Source of the DNA: Martelella sp. HB161492
GTDB lineage: Bacteria; Pseudomonadota; Alphaproteobacteria; Rhizobiales; Rhizobiaceae
NCBI RefSeq assembly: GCF_013184775.1
Contig: NZ_JAATVV010000002.1
Location: forward strand, 338,301-402,300
Direction: 5' to 3'
DNA length: 64,000 bases
The notes beneath the pieces are model-generated. The model was not told the origin of the DNA. It saw nothing but the letters and a program-made list of their open reading frames with translations, and did not search any database. Shown here piece after piece: positions 50,882 to 60,002 of the stretch. Every line of letters starts with the position of its first letter. Within the stretch, counting starts at the first letter, position 1. The translations under genes and the position numbers were made by a program.

Positions 50882-52321
50882 TTGACCTCATTTTCGGAAC
50901 TTGGGCTCAGCCCCAAAGTATTGTCTGCCGTGGCCGATGCCGGCTACACCGATCCGACGCCGATCCAGGCGGGCGCAATTCCTGTTGCGCTTGAACGCCG
51001 TGATGTCTGCGGCATTGCGCAGACCGGAACGGGCAAAACCGCATCTTTCGTTTTGCCGATGCTGACGCTGCTCGAGCGCGGTCGCGCCCGAGCGCGCATG
51101 CCGCGCACGCTCATCCTTGAGCCGACGCGCGAACTGGCGGCTCAGGTCGCCGAGAATTTCGACAAATACGGCAAGAACCACAAGCTGAATGTCGCCCTGC
51201 TGATTGGCGGCGTCTCCTTTGACGAACAGGATCGCAAGCTTGAGCGCGGCGCCGACGTGCTGATCTGCACACCAGGCCGCCTGCTTGACCACGCCGAGCG
51301 CGGCAAGCTGCTGATGACGGGCGTCGAGATTCTCGTCATCGACGAAGCTGACCGCATGCTCGACATGGGTTTCATTCCCGACATTGAACGCATCGCCAAG
51401 ATGATCCCGTTCACGCGCCAGACACTGTTCTTCTCGGCAACCATGCCGCCTGAGATTCAGGGACTGGCGGACCGCTTCCTGCAGAATCCGACCCGTATCG
51501 AAGTCGCCCCGCCCTCCTCCACAGCTGCAACTGTCGAGCAGAAGGTCGTGGCCTCCGGCGTCAAGGATTTCGAGAAGCGCTCGACGCTGCGTTCGCTGAT
51601 CGACACCCAGGAAGAGCTCAAGAACGCCATCATCTTCTGCAATCGCAAGAAGTCGGTTGCCGATCTCTTGCGTTCGCTGCAGCGCCATGGCTATTCGGCT
51701 GGCGCACTCCATGGCGACATGGATCAGCATTCGCGCACAGCCATTCTGCAGAATTTCCGCGATGGAAAGCTGCCCCTGCTGGTGGCCTCAGACGTTGCGG
51801 CCCGCGGCCTCGACATCCCGGATGTCAGCCACGTGTTCAATTTCGATGTCCCCATTCATGCCGAAGACTATGTGCACCGGATTGGCCGGACCGGACGCGC
51901 CGGCCGCAAGGGCTCGGCGTTCACCATCGTCACCCGCAAGGATGTGAAGCCGCTGGACGCAATCGAAAAGCTGATCGACCGCAAGATCGACTGGCTGGAC
52001 GGCGACCTTTCGACACTTGGTGCCGAAGAGGACGAAGCCCCCAAGCCCCGGACCCGCCGCGGCAAGAACGCTGACAAGCCTGCCAAGGCACCGGTGAACG
52101 ACGAGGCCAAGGCAAGCAAGGCCGAGCCCGCCGCCAAGAAGGCTGACGCTGAGGAGAAAGTCGTGACACGGCAGAAATCGTCTGAAACGCGCAACAGCAA
52201 GGCGCGCGCCGCCAATGATGACCGCAACCGTTCGCGCCGCCGCGATCGCGACGATGAACCGACACCGGTCGGCTTCGGCGACGATATCCCTGCATTCATG
52301 CTGATCGGTTCCAAGGCCTGA
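50882..52321 (+). CDS. rhlE: DEAD-box RNA helicase, RhlE type
   Basis: 479 residues. All helicase motifs are present: Q motif PTPIQ, Walker A AQTGTGKT (46-53), PTREL, TPGRLLD, DEAD (154-157), SAT, ARGLDIPDV and HRIGRTGRAGRKG. A basic, Lys/Ala-rich and then Arg-rich disordered tail (about 380-479) binds RNA. It unwinds RNA in ribosome assembly or decay. The TTG at 50882 (MTSFSELGLSPKV) is chosen because it matches the family N-terminus; the ATG at 50825 would add 19 Cys-containing residues. A long upstream leader is typical of cold-responsive helicase genes, but I see no specific element. Confidence 0.92.
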   Translation: MTSFSELGLSPKVLSAVADAGYTDPTPIQAGAIPVALERRDVCGIAQTGTGKTASFVLPMLTLLERGRARARMPRTLILEPTRELAAQVAENFDKYGKNHKLNVALLIGGVSFDEQDRKLERGADVLICTPGRLLDHAERGKLLMTGVEILVIDEADRMLDMGFIPDIERIAKMIPFTRQTLFFSATMPPEIQGLADRFLQNPTRIEVAPPSSTAATVEQKVVASGVKDFEKRSTLRSLIDTQEELKNAIIFCNRKKSVADLLRSLQRHGYSAGALHGDMDQHSRTAILQNFRDGKLPLLVASDVAARGLDIPDVSHVFNFDVPIHAEDYVHRIGRTGRAGRKGSAFTIVTRKDVKPLDAIEKLIDRKIDWLDGDLSTLGAEEDEAPKPRTRRGKNADKPAKAPVNDEAKASKAEPAAKKADAEEKVVTRQKSSETRNSKARAANDDRNRSRRRDRDDEPTPVGFGDDIPAFMLIGSKA

Positions 52322-52359
52322 TTCAGGTCCTGGCCTTATCTGCGATAGCGACAACGGAA

Positions 52360-52392
52360 AGAGCCGCCATTCTGGGAGTGAATAGCGGCTCT
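52360..52392 (+). terminator. Possible terminator after rhlE
   Basis: AGAGCCGC (52360-52367) and GCGGCTCT (52385-52392) pair perfectly around a 17-nt loop, followed by AATTTC. The loop is long and the T-run poor, so this is tentative. The rest of the 250-nt gap is AT-rich and without a gene. Confidence 0.4.
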
Positions 52393-52569
52393 AATTTCAC
52401 TGTCTAAATCGTGCAGGTAATGCAGTAATCCTAAAATAAGCTGAGCTTCATAAAAGAACTTCAGGGATACACATTCATTACTGTTCCAATATGGTCTGAT
52501 ACTAAGGCACCGCCTCAATTTTGGTCAAGCCCATTTTTTGACCAATTTCAGTCGAATTTCTGACAATCG

Positions 52570-53070
52570 TCAAACCACCAGCCGGCGATAAGCGCGTCCG
52601 AAATAGAGCAGCGGATCGCGGTCCGAACCGATGCGAACATCAAGCACGGTGCCAAAAAGCACGAAATGGGTCGCCATTTCCTGGATCTGGATCAGTTTGC
52701 AGTCGAATGAGGCCATCGTATCGGCCAGGATCGGCGCACCGGAAATGCCATATTCCCAGACCGCGTGATCAAAACGTTTGTCATTTTCAACGCCGGTACG
52801 GCCGGAGAACAGATCGGCCACGGGCTGCTGTTCGCTCGATAGCGTGTTCACGGCAAAATTGCCGCTCTCCTGAAACAGGATATTGCGGTCATTGTGACGG
52901 TTTACACAGGCAAGCACGGTTGGCGGATCATCCGATACCGAGCAGCAGGCCGTTGCCGTGACCCCGCGCAGCACACCGCCGGACGCTGTGGTGACAACCT
53001 GCACATGTCCGGCATAATGGGCCATCGCATCGCGATAAAGACTGGAAAGCGACAATGTGTCGTTGGTCAA
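52570..53070 (-). CDS. Flavin reductase family protein
   Basis: 166 residues, one FMN-binding split-barrel domain of the flavin reductase (HpaC/RutF-like) type. Typical segments are YRDAMAHYAGHVQVVTTASGGVLRGVTATACCSVSDDPPTVLACVN and SGNFAVNTLSSEQQPVADLFSG. These enzymes use NAD(P)H to make reduced flavin for two-component oxygenases. No oxygenase partner is nearby, so its role is open. An unusual CC pair is seen in TACCSVS. It is divergent to the substrate-binding-protein gene at 53242. Confidence 0.9.
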   Translation of the reverse strand: MTNDTLSLSSLYRDAMAHYAGHVQVVTTASGGVLRGVTATACCSVSDDPPTVLACVNRHNDRNILFQESGNFAVNTLSSEQQPVADLFSGRTGVENDKRFDHAVWEYGISGAPILADTMASFDCKLIQIQEMATHFVLFGTVLDVRIGSDRDPLLYFGRAYRRLVV

Positions 53071-53241
53071 ATTTTCACTCCGCTGGAAGCTCGAAAACTG
53101 CGCCTTGCCGTCGATCTTTGCTTTTTCGGCAGGCGCTTTGACATTGCCGGCCTACTTACGGCGTTGCTCCCGGCCATGGCAAGGGGTATGACAGGACGAA
53201 CCGCAAGATGAACAGCATGCTTGAGCAAGACGGTCCGCCTC

Positions 53242-54336
53242 ATGAAAGCCAATCGCGCCCTGTTTTACACCTGCTCGCTGCTCGCCGCGACGGTCCTGAC
53301 TGTCCATTCGGCCGCAGCCCGGGACAAGACGGTGATCGGCGTTGTTGCGCCGCAATCCGGTCCTTACGCCATTCTCGGACAGCAGATTGAAGATGGCGCA
53401 CGTCTGGCTGCCGCGGAAACCGGCGTCAAACTCGCCTTCGTAGATGAACCCTGCGATAACAGCGGCACCGATGTGAGCCCCGCCCTCAAGAAGGCGGGTG
53501 CAGATATCGCTATCGGCTTCCTCTGTTCTGAAACGCTTGATGCGGCCCTGCCCGGTCTGAGCAAGGATAAAACCCCTGCGATCACGGTCTCGGTGCGTTC
53601 GATGCCGCTGATGGAGGATGCGGCCAAGAATGGCTGGCCGCTTTTTCGTCTGGCCCCGGGCGAGCAGGAGCAGCCGGCTGTGACAGCCCAGCTCATTCTC
53701 GATCGCTGGGCGGGAAAGCCGGTCGCGCTTCTTGATGACGGCACGATTTCCTACCGCGAAAGCGTCAACACCATTCGCAACACGCTGGAAAGCGCCGGGC
53801 TGAAACCCGTGCTGGTTGACACGTTCCGTCCGGCGCAGGAGCAGCAGCGCTCGCTCGTCAGACGCCTGGCGCAGGCCGGCGCCACCAATATCTACATCGG
53901 CGGCGACCGCAACGACATTGCGATCATTGCCCGCGATGCCAGCGAAGCCGGCGTCGGCCTGACCATCATGGGCGGTGATTCCATGCGCGCCCAGAACGAA
54001 CCTGTCGCACTTGAAAACGGTGTTCAGGCACTGGCGCTGCCGGTCTATGCCCAACTTGCGCCGGCAAAGGCGATCGTTGCTGCTGCCGACAAGGCAAAGG
54101 TCATTCCCGAAGGCTATGTCATACCCGCAGCGGCAGCCGTTGAGGTTGCGGCCGAAGCCGCAGACACGGCGGAAGACAAGGCCCTCATTGCAGCCCTTGA
54201 AAAGGGCACGTTCAAGACGGCCATGGGCAATGTTGTGTTTGGCCAGGATGGCGATCTCAACCGAAATTCCTTCATGCTGCAGCAATGGCAGGACGACCAT
54301 TTCGTGCCCGTTGCCAATGGCAGCAATCAGCAGTAA
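53242..54336 (+). CDS. Periplasmic binding protein, branched-chain amino-acid (LivK) type
   Basis: 364 residues. A signal peptide (ALFYTCSLLAATVLTVHSAAA) is followed by a type I periplasmic-binding fold beginning KTVIGVVAPQSGPYAILGQQIEDGARLA, which matches the HAAT/LivK family for branched-chain amino acids, amides or related ligands. The ATG at 53242 is preferred over a TTG at 53221 because it begins directly with a normal signal peptide. No permease or ATPase gene is beside it, so it is an orphan receptor that must share a transporter or act in sensing. The gap of 52 nt to rpe suggests cotranscription. Confidence 0.85.
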   Translation: MKANRALFYTCSLLAATVLTVHSAAARDKTVIGVVAPQSGPYAILGQQIEDGARLAAAETGVKLAFVDEPCDNSGTDVSPALKKAGADIAIGFLCSETLDAALPGLSKDKTPAITVSVRSMPLMEDAAKNGWPLFRLAPGEQEQPAVTAQLILDRWAGKPVALLDDGTISYRESVNTIRNTLESAGLKPVLVDTFRPAQEQQRSLVRRLAQAGATNIYIGGDRNDIAIIARDASEAGVGLTIMGGDSMRAQNEPVALENGVQALALPVYAQLAPAKAIVAAADKAKVIPEGYVIPAAAAVEVAAEAADTAEDKALIAALEKGTFKTAMGNVVFGQDGDLNRNSFMLQQWQDDHFVPVANGSNQQ

Positions 54337-54388
54337 GGCTCAGCCGGTCCGTGACCGGAAAAGCCATGTCTACCTCTGGAGTGCCTAG

Positions 54389-55054
54389 ATGAAACGCCCG
54401 ACCTATATTGCTCCGTCGATCCTTTCGGCAGATTTCGCACGCCTTGGTGATGAGGTGAAGACTGTCATCGATCAGGGCGCCGACTGGGTCCATCTCGATA
54501 TCATGGACGGCCATTTCGTTCCCAACATCACCTTCGGACCCTCGGTGATCAAGGCGCTGCGACCTTATACAGATGCGGTATTCGACTGCCATTTGATGAT
54601 CGCGCCCGCCGACCCCTATATCGAGGCCTTCGCCAAGGCCGGCTGCGATTACATCACGGTTCACGCCGAAGCCGGTCCGCATCTGCACCGTTCGCTGCAG
54701 ACCGTTCGCCAGCTTGGCAAGAAGGCAGGCGTTGCGCTCAATCCGGCAACCCCGGTTTCGGCAATCGAAAATGTCATTGACGATGTCGACCTGATCCTGA
54801 TCATGACCGTCAATCCCGGCTTTGGCGGGCAGAAATTCATTCCGGCAACGCTGGAAAAGATCCGCCAGGCCAATGCGCTGATCGGCGACCGGCCGATCGA
54901 TCTCGAAGTCGATGGCGGCATTGCTCCCGATACGGCCGGCGCCGTCACCGAAGCAGGCGCCAATGCACTGGTCGCCGGCTCGGCCATTTTCGGCCGGCCG
55001 GAGAATGGCAGCTACGCCCCCGCCATTGAGGCAATCCGCGCGGCCTGCCGCTGA
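54389..55054 (+). CDS. rpe: Ribulose-phosphate 3-epimerase
   Basis: 221 residues, a TIM barrel that interconverts ribulose 5-phosphate and xylulose 5-phosphate. The signatures [44 protein letters not shown] and DGGI carry the metal-binding His/Asp residues and the phosphate site. With rpiA at 26281 it completes the two non-oxidative isomerisations of the pentose phosphate pathway in this window. It is followed by a terminator. Confidence 0.97.
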   Translation: MKRPTYIAPSILSADFARLGDEVKTVIDQGADWVHLDIMDGHFVPNITFGPSVIKALRPYTDAVFDCHLMIAPADPYIEAFAKAGCDYITVHAEAGPHLHRSLQTVRQLGKKAGVALNPATPVSAIENVIDDVDLILIMTVNPGFGGQKFIPATLEKIRQANALIGDRPIDLEVDGGIAPDTAGAVTEAGANALVAGSAIFGRPENGSYAPAIEAIRAACR

Positions 55055-55110
55055 TTTTACCGCCTGTCGCCTTCACATGGGCGCAAAGAGGCACCGAAAC
55101 CGCATCTGCG

Positions 55111-55140
55111 GGCCGGAATCGCATGTGATTCCGGCCTTCT
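55111..55140 (+). terminator. Terminator after rpe
   Basis: GGCCGGAATC and GATTCCGGCC form a perfect 10-bp stem around GCATGT, followed by TTCT. Confidence 0.7.
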
Positions 55141-55227
55141 GAACCGCAGGCGCTGCTTCTCGCGTTGAAAGCATGGTCCGACTTTGCTAAGCGCAACGCA
55201 AAGAAGCTGCTGACAAGGACAAGGCCC

Positions 55228-56535
55228 ATGATCCCGCGCTATTCCCGCCCCCAAATGACCGCGATCTGGTCTCCGGAAACCAAGTTCCGGATCTGGTTCG
55301 AGATCGAGGCACATGCCTGCACCGCGCTCGCCGAAATCGGTGTCATTCCCGAAAGCGCAGCCAGGACGATCTGGGAGAAGGGAAATGCGGCAACCTTTGA
55401 TGTTGCCCGCATCGATGAGATCGAGGCCGTGACCAAGCATGACGTCATCGCCTTCCTCACCCACCTGGCAGAAATTGTCGGCCCCGATGCCCGCTTCGTT
55501 CATCAGGGCATGACCTCTTCCGATGTTCTTGATACCTGTTTCAATGTCCAGCTGGTGCGCGCCAGCGATCTGCTGCTGGAAGATCTCGACGGGCTGCTTG
55601 CAGCGCTCAAGCGCCGCGCGTTTGAACACAAGGATACCGTCACGATCGGCCGTTCGCATGGCATCCATGCCGAGCCCACCACCTTCGGCGTCAAACTCGC
55701 CCAGGCCTATGCGGAATTCTCACGCTGCCGTGACCGGCTTGTCGCCGCCCGCGAGGAAATCGCCACTTGCGCGATCTCTGGCGCTGTCGGCACATTTGCC
55801 AATATCGACCCGCGCGTTGAAGAACATGTGGCCGAAGCCATGGGGCTGAAGGCTGAGCCCGTTTCCACCCAGGTCATTCCGCGCGACCGTCATGCGATGT
55901 TCTTCGCAACGCTCGGCGTCATTGCATCGTCGGTTGAGCGGCTTTCCATCGAGATCCGCCACCTGCAGCGCACCGAAGTGCTCGAAGCGGAAGAATATTT
56001 CTCGCCGGGCCAGAAGGGCTCATCGGCCATGCCGCACAAGCGCAATCCGGTGCTGACCGAAAACCTGACCGGGCTTGCCCGCATGGTGCGTGGCTATGCG
56101 CTGCCCGCGATGGAGAATGTTGCGCTCTGGCACGAACGCGATATTTCCCATTCTTCCGTCGAACGCATGATTGGCCCGGACGCGACGGTCACGCTTGATT
56201 TCGCACTCGCTCGCCTGACCGGCGTCATCGACAAGCTGCTGGTATATCCCGAGCACATGATGCAGAACCTCAACAAGTTCCGTGGCCTGGTGCATTCCCA
56301 GCGCGTTCTCCTCGCCCTCACCCAGGCTGGCGTCTCGCGCGAGGATGCCTATCGTCTGGTTCAGCGCAACGCCATGAAGGTCTGGGAACAGGGCAAGGAT
56401 TTTCTCGAAGAGCTGCTTGCAGATGAAGACGTGCGCAAGGCACTCGGCGAAGAGGTTATCCGCGAGAAATTCGATCTCGGCTATCACACCAAGCATGTCG
56501 ACACGATTTTCCGTCGTGTTTTCGGCGAAGCGTGA
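55228..56535 (+). CDS. purB: Adenylosuccinate lyase
   Basis: 435 residues. It catalyses two steps of purine synthesis, releasing fumarate from SAICAR and from adenylosuccinate. The superfamily signature SSAMPHKRNPVLTENL is near residue 270 and the catalytic His regions GRSHGIHAEPTTFG and HQGMTSSDVLDT are intact. The ATG at 55228 (MIPRYSRPQMTAIW) follows AAGGACAAGG and is the family start. The fumarate released feeds fumC. A strong hairpin without a T-run follows the gene. Confidence 0.97.
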   Translation: MIPRYSRPQMTAIWSPETKFRIWFEIEAHACTALAEIGVIPESAARTIWEKGNAATFDVARIDEIEAVTKHDVIAFLTHLAEIVGPDARFVHQGMTSSDVLDTCFNVQLVRASDLLLEDLDGLLAALKRRAFEHKDTVTIGRSHGIHAEPTTFGVKLAQAYAEFSRCRDRLVAAREEIATCAISGAVGTFANIDPRVEEHVAEAMGLKAEPVSTQVIPRDRHAMFFATLGVIASSVERLSIEIRHLQRTEVLEAEEYFSPGQKGSSAMPHKRNPVLTENLTGLARMVRGYALPAMENVALWHERDISHSSVERMIGPDATVTLDFALARLTGVIDKLLVYPEHMMQNLNKFRGLVHSQRVLLALTQAGVSREDAYRLVQRNAMKVWEQGKDFLEELLADEDVRKALGEEVIREKFDLGYHTKHVDTIFRRVFGEA

Positions 56536-56560
56536 CAGGCTGAGCCGACGGATCAAAAGT

Positions 56561-56590
56561 CAGTGCGGGACGGCACGCCGCCCCGCACTG
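56561..56590 (+). other. Strong hairpin between purB and the RBBP9-like gene
   Basis: CAGTGCGGG and CCCGCACTG pair perfectly, and inside them CGGC pairs with GCCG after one A/C mismatch, giving about 13 base pairs around a 2-nt apex. There is no T-run, so it may protect the purB transcript's 3' end or reduce read-through rather than terminate cleanly. Confidence 0.55.
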
Positions 56591-56622
56591 GAAAGCAACA
56601 GAAGACCGAAGCATTTGACATC

Positions 56623-57177
56623 ATGAAAGTCTCAGAAGCGGAAATTCTCATCGTCCCGGGTTACACCAATTCCGGCCCCGGACACTGGCAGACCCGGTGG
56701 CAGAACAAGCTTTCAACGGCGCGCCGCGTCGAGCAGGAAGCCTGGTCGAAGCCCGTCTTCGAGGACTGGACGGCCAAATTGACAGAAGAGGTCAATCGCG
56801 CCGAACGTCCTGTCGTGCTGATTGCCCACTCCCTGGGAATCCCGACTGTGGTTCATTCCATTCCCGCCTTCGAAAAAAAAGTAGCCGGTGCATTTCTCGT
56901 GGCGCCGCCGGAAACGGACAATCCGAAAATCCGCCCGAAGCATCTGATGACGTTCGGCCCCTATCCGCGCGATCCCCTGCCGTTCCCGAGCATTCTCATC
57001 GCCAGCCGCAACGATCCCTTCGGCTCCTTCGATCATGCAGGCGATCTCGCCAACGCCTGGGGCGCGAAATTCCACGATGTCGGCGAGGCCGGACATGTCA
57101 ACGAACAGGCCGGTTTCGGTCCCTGGCCCGAGGGCACTTTGATGTTTGCCCGCTTTCTTTCCAGCCTGCAGGCCTGA
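56623..57177 (+). CDS. RBBP9/YdeN family serine hydrolase
   Basis: 184 residues. The N-terminus ILIVPGYTNSGPGHWQTRW is diagnostic of the RBBP9/YdeN family. The triad is Ser70 in IAHSLG, Asp in ASRNDPFG and His in GEAGHVNEQAGFGPWPEG. Bacterial members are small serine hydrolases of uncertain substrate. The ATG at 56623 starts the conserved sequence; the longer frame from 56563 runs through the hairpin. It is on the same strand as purB, 87 nt downstream. Confidence 0.9.
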   Translation: MKVSEAEILIVPGYTNSGPGHWQTRWQNKLSTARRVEQEAWSKPVFEDWTAKLTEEVNRAERPVVLIAHSLGIPTVVHSIPAFEKKVAGAFLVAPPETDNPKIRPKHLMTFGPYPRDPLPFPSILIASRNDPFGSFDHAGDLANAWGAKFHDVGEAGHVNEQAGFGPWPEGTLMFARFLSSLQA

Positions 57178-57335
57178 CCCGCAAGCCTGCTGCCCAGATC
57201 AGCCGATCCGCCACCCGCAATTGACTTCCGCTGCCAATTCGGTTCCATTACTTTGACATATTGCGCACAGTTGGCGGAGGCGGCGGTTTAACCTGCCAAT
57301 TTGTACAAGTAATATCATCCTTTCGTGGAGGATGA

Positions 57336-60002
57336 ATGACTTCGGCTCGTCCTCGCCGGAACGATAGTCGAGGGCATTCGTTACCTCCAACGGGGAGAAA
57401 AAAGGGCGCCCGGACCGGAGAAACAGTGATCACGCCATCGATGACCGATCCATTGAAGAGACTTTTGCGCGACAATCTCGGTTTCGCAGCACCTATCGTT
57501 GAGCGCTCTCCGATCGGTTTTGCCCTTGTCGACAGCGAGTCGCTTGATGTGCTCGGCGCGAACAAAAGCTTTCACAAGCTGTTTCTGGAATTGGCCGATG
57601 ACACAAGCGGGCTGCTGGCCGCAATCCACCCGGAAGACCGCATTGCCTTCACGCGTTTCCTGCGCAAGGCCAGCAATCGCGACGACAGGGCTTGCTCGAT
57701 TGTAACGCGTCTCGACAGGCGCGAGCGGGACAGCCGCTCGGTGCTGGCGATCGCCGCACGCGCCAGCTTTCCCGAAAGTGCGCCCTCGCCACGCTCTATC
57801 CTGCTCTATATCTGCGAGCTTGATGCGGAGGATATTCTGGAGCGGGATGCGATCAAGCGCGCCAAACGCTGGAACTTTGCGCTGATGTCTTCAGGGCTCG
57901 GGGTCTGGGATCACAATTACCGCACCGGCGAGAAGTTCTATTCCCCCACCTGGCATCAGATGCGCGGCCTTTCGGCCTCATCGAGTGCTATGCCCTATGC
58001 CTCAACCGAGGACTGGCTCAACCAGCTTCACCCGGATGACAGGCTCCGCGTTCGCTATGCGATCGAGCAGCAGCAGGTCGGCAATCCGGCCTTCATGAAT
58101 TTCGAGTACCGTGAAAAACATGCCAACGGCCATTACATCTGGATCGAGTGCCGCGGCGATGCGGTGGAATTCTATGATAATGGCCGTCCCTCGCGGATCA
58201 TCGGCACGGATCGCGACATCACCGAGAGCAAGGAAGCCGAAGCGCTGCTGAAGAGCACGACACGCAAGCTTGAACTGGCACTGGAGACCTCACAGATCGG
58301 TGTTTTCGACATTGATGCGACGACCCGCGACGGCGTCTGGGACGAGCGCATGCTGAAGATCTACGGCATTGCCGATCACCCTGACACGGTCAGTCATGAC
58401 CGCTGGCGCAACCTGACTTTTCCCGAGGACGTCGCCCGCATCAACCGTCACGGCCATGAGGGCGAACCGATTGATGTGACCGTCACCGACGACTACAGGA
58501 TCTATCGCGAGGATGACAAGGCCCAGCGGCACATTCACTCACGCATGCGGCGCTACCGCACCGAAGATGGCGAAGAACGCGTGATCGGCGTCAATTGGGA
58601 CGTGACCGAGGAAGCACGCCTGCGGCAGGAGCTGCTGACAGCGAAGCAGCTGGCCGAAGCACGCAATTTCGAGCTCGATCGCGCCCGTTCAGACGTCGAA
58701 CATGCCGTCTTGCATGACTATCTCACCGGCCTTCCCAACCGCAACTATCTCGAGGCGGAGTTGCAGCGCAGGCTGGAAATCGCCAGTGCCAACACCACCG
58801 GCATCGCCCTGCTTCACATCGACATTTTCGGTTTCAAGTCGATCAATGACACCCACGGTCATGTCACTGGCGACAATATTCTGCGCAGTGCCGCATCCAT
58901 GCTGCGGTTTCTCTGTCGTCACAATGATTTCGTTGCCCGCGTCAGCGGCGATGAATTCATCATGATTGCCAATTACAAGGACGACAGCGCCGCGCTTGTC
59001 GCTCTGGCGCGGCGTATCATTGCTGAACTGTCCAAGCCCGTGCGCACGAGCGACGGTGACGAGCGACCGGGCGGCAGCATCGGCATTGCCCTCAGCGAGG
59101 TGCCGGTCGCACTCAGCGCGACGGAGCTGATGCAGAATGCCGACATCGCTCTTTTGCGGGCAAAATCAATGGGGCGCAATTGCGTTGCGCTTTTCGACAG
59201 CATCGAGCGACAGCGGGCCACGCAGGAAAAGGCACGGGCCGATGCCCTGCTTCGCGCCATTGACCGCGACGAGTTCATTCCCTTCTATCAGCCGCAGTTC
59301 GACGCCAGCACCGGCCGTATCAGCGGCATCGAAGTGCTGGCCCGCTGGCGCAAGCCCGATGGAACAGTTGCCAGCGCCGACAGCTTCATCCCGCTGGCCG
59401 ATGCGCTCAATGCGATGGGAATGATCGATGCCCGGATCCTCGAAACGGCGGTCAAGGACCACAAGCGATTTGTTGCTGAAGGACTGAAGCCACCGCATAT
59501 CTCGGTCAATCTGACCCCGCGGCGCCTGAGTGATCCGGCACTGATCGATTCGCTGATCGCACTTGGCGTCACCCCCGGAATGCTCACATTCGAGCTGCTG
59601 GAATCGACATTCCTCGATCGTTATGATGATACCTGCGCCTTCAACCTGAAAGAATTCGGCAACCTTGGCATCGCCATTGAAGTTGACGATTTCGGCACGG
59701 GCTACACGTCGATCGTCAGCCTTCTCAAGGTCGCACCTTCCGCGCTGAAGATCGCCCGCGAGCTGATTTTCCCGCTGGTGGAAAAACCCGATCAGCGGCA
59801 GATCGTCAAGGCGATCGTTGATATTGCCCAGGCCCTCGGCATCCGTGTCATCGCCGAAGGCGTCGAAACCGAGAAACATGCCGAAATCCTCCGCTCGCTC
59901 GGCTGTGATGCGCTGCAGGGCTTTGCGCTGGCCAGACCGGTTCCAGCAGACACACTCGAAACCCTGCTCAGAAACGAGGTTTCTGTTTTGCCAGCGCCGT
60001 GA
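57336..60002 (+). CDS. PAS-GGDEF-EAL cyclic-di-GMP signalling protein
   Basis: 888 residues. A divergent PAS-like region is near 50-165, PAS domains with PAC motifs are near 175-300 and 310-440, GGDEF near 455-620 and EAL near 635-880. The GGDEF site reads SGDEF (about 537-541), a variant that can still be active. The EAL motif reads EVL in GIEVLARWRKPDG, the common functional variant, and DDFGTGYTS and EGVET near the C-terminus are intact. No membrane segment is evident, so it is cytoplasmic and senses through its PAS domains. The start follows GGAGG; a GTG at 57426 and an ATG at 57441 are alternatives. Its last 35 nt overlap the convergent MFS gene. Confidence 0.92.
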   Translation: MTSARPRRNDSRGHSLPPTGRKKGARTGETVITPSMTDPLKRLLRDNLGFAAPIVERSPIGFALVDSESLDVLGANKSFHKLFLELADDTSGLLAAIHPEDRIAFTRFLRKASNRDDRACSIVTRLDRRERDSRSVLAIAARASFPESAPSPRSILLYICELDAEDILERDAIKRAKRWNFALMSSGLGVWDHNYRTGEKFYSPTWHQMRGLSASSSAMPYASTEDWLNQLHPDDRLRVRYAIEQQQVGNPAFMNFEYREKHANGHYIWIECRGDAVEFYDNGRPSRIIGTDRDITESKEAEALLKSTTRKLELALETSQIGVFDIDATTRDGVWDERMLKIYGIADHPDTVSHDRWRNLTFPEDVARINRHGHEGEPIDVTVTDDYRIYREDDKAQRHIHSRMRRYRTEDGEERVIGVNWDVTEEARLRQELLTAKQLAEARNFELDRARSDVEHAVLHDYLTGLPNRNYLEAELQRRLEIASANTTGIALLHIDIFGFKSINDTHGHVTGDNILRSAASMLRFLCRHNDFVARVSGDEFIMIANYKDDSAALVALARRIIAELSKPVRTSDGDERPGGSIGIALSEVPVALSATELMQNADIALLRAKSMGRNCVALFDSIERQRATQEKARADALLRAIDRDEFIPFYQPQFDASTGRISGIEVLARWRKPDGTVASADSFIPLADALNAMGMIDARILETAVKDHKRFVAEGLKPPHISVNLTPRRLSDPALIDSLIALGVTPGMLTFELLESTFLDRYDDTCAFNLKEFGNLGIAIEVDDFGTGYTSIVSLLKVAPSALKIARELIFPLVEKPDQRQIVKAIVDIAQALGIRVIAEGVETEKHAEILRSLGCDALQGFALARPVPADTLETLLRNEVSVLPAP

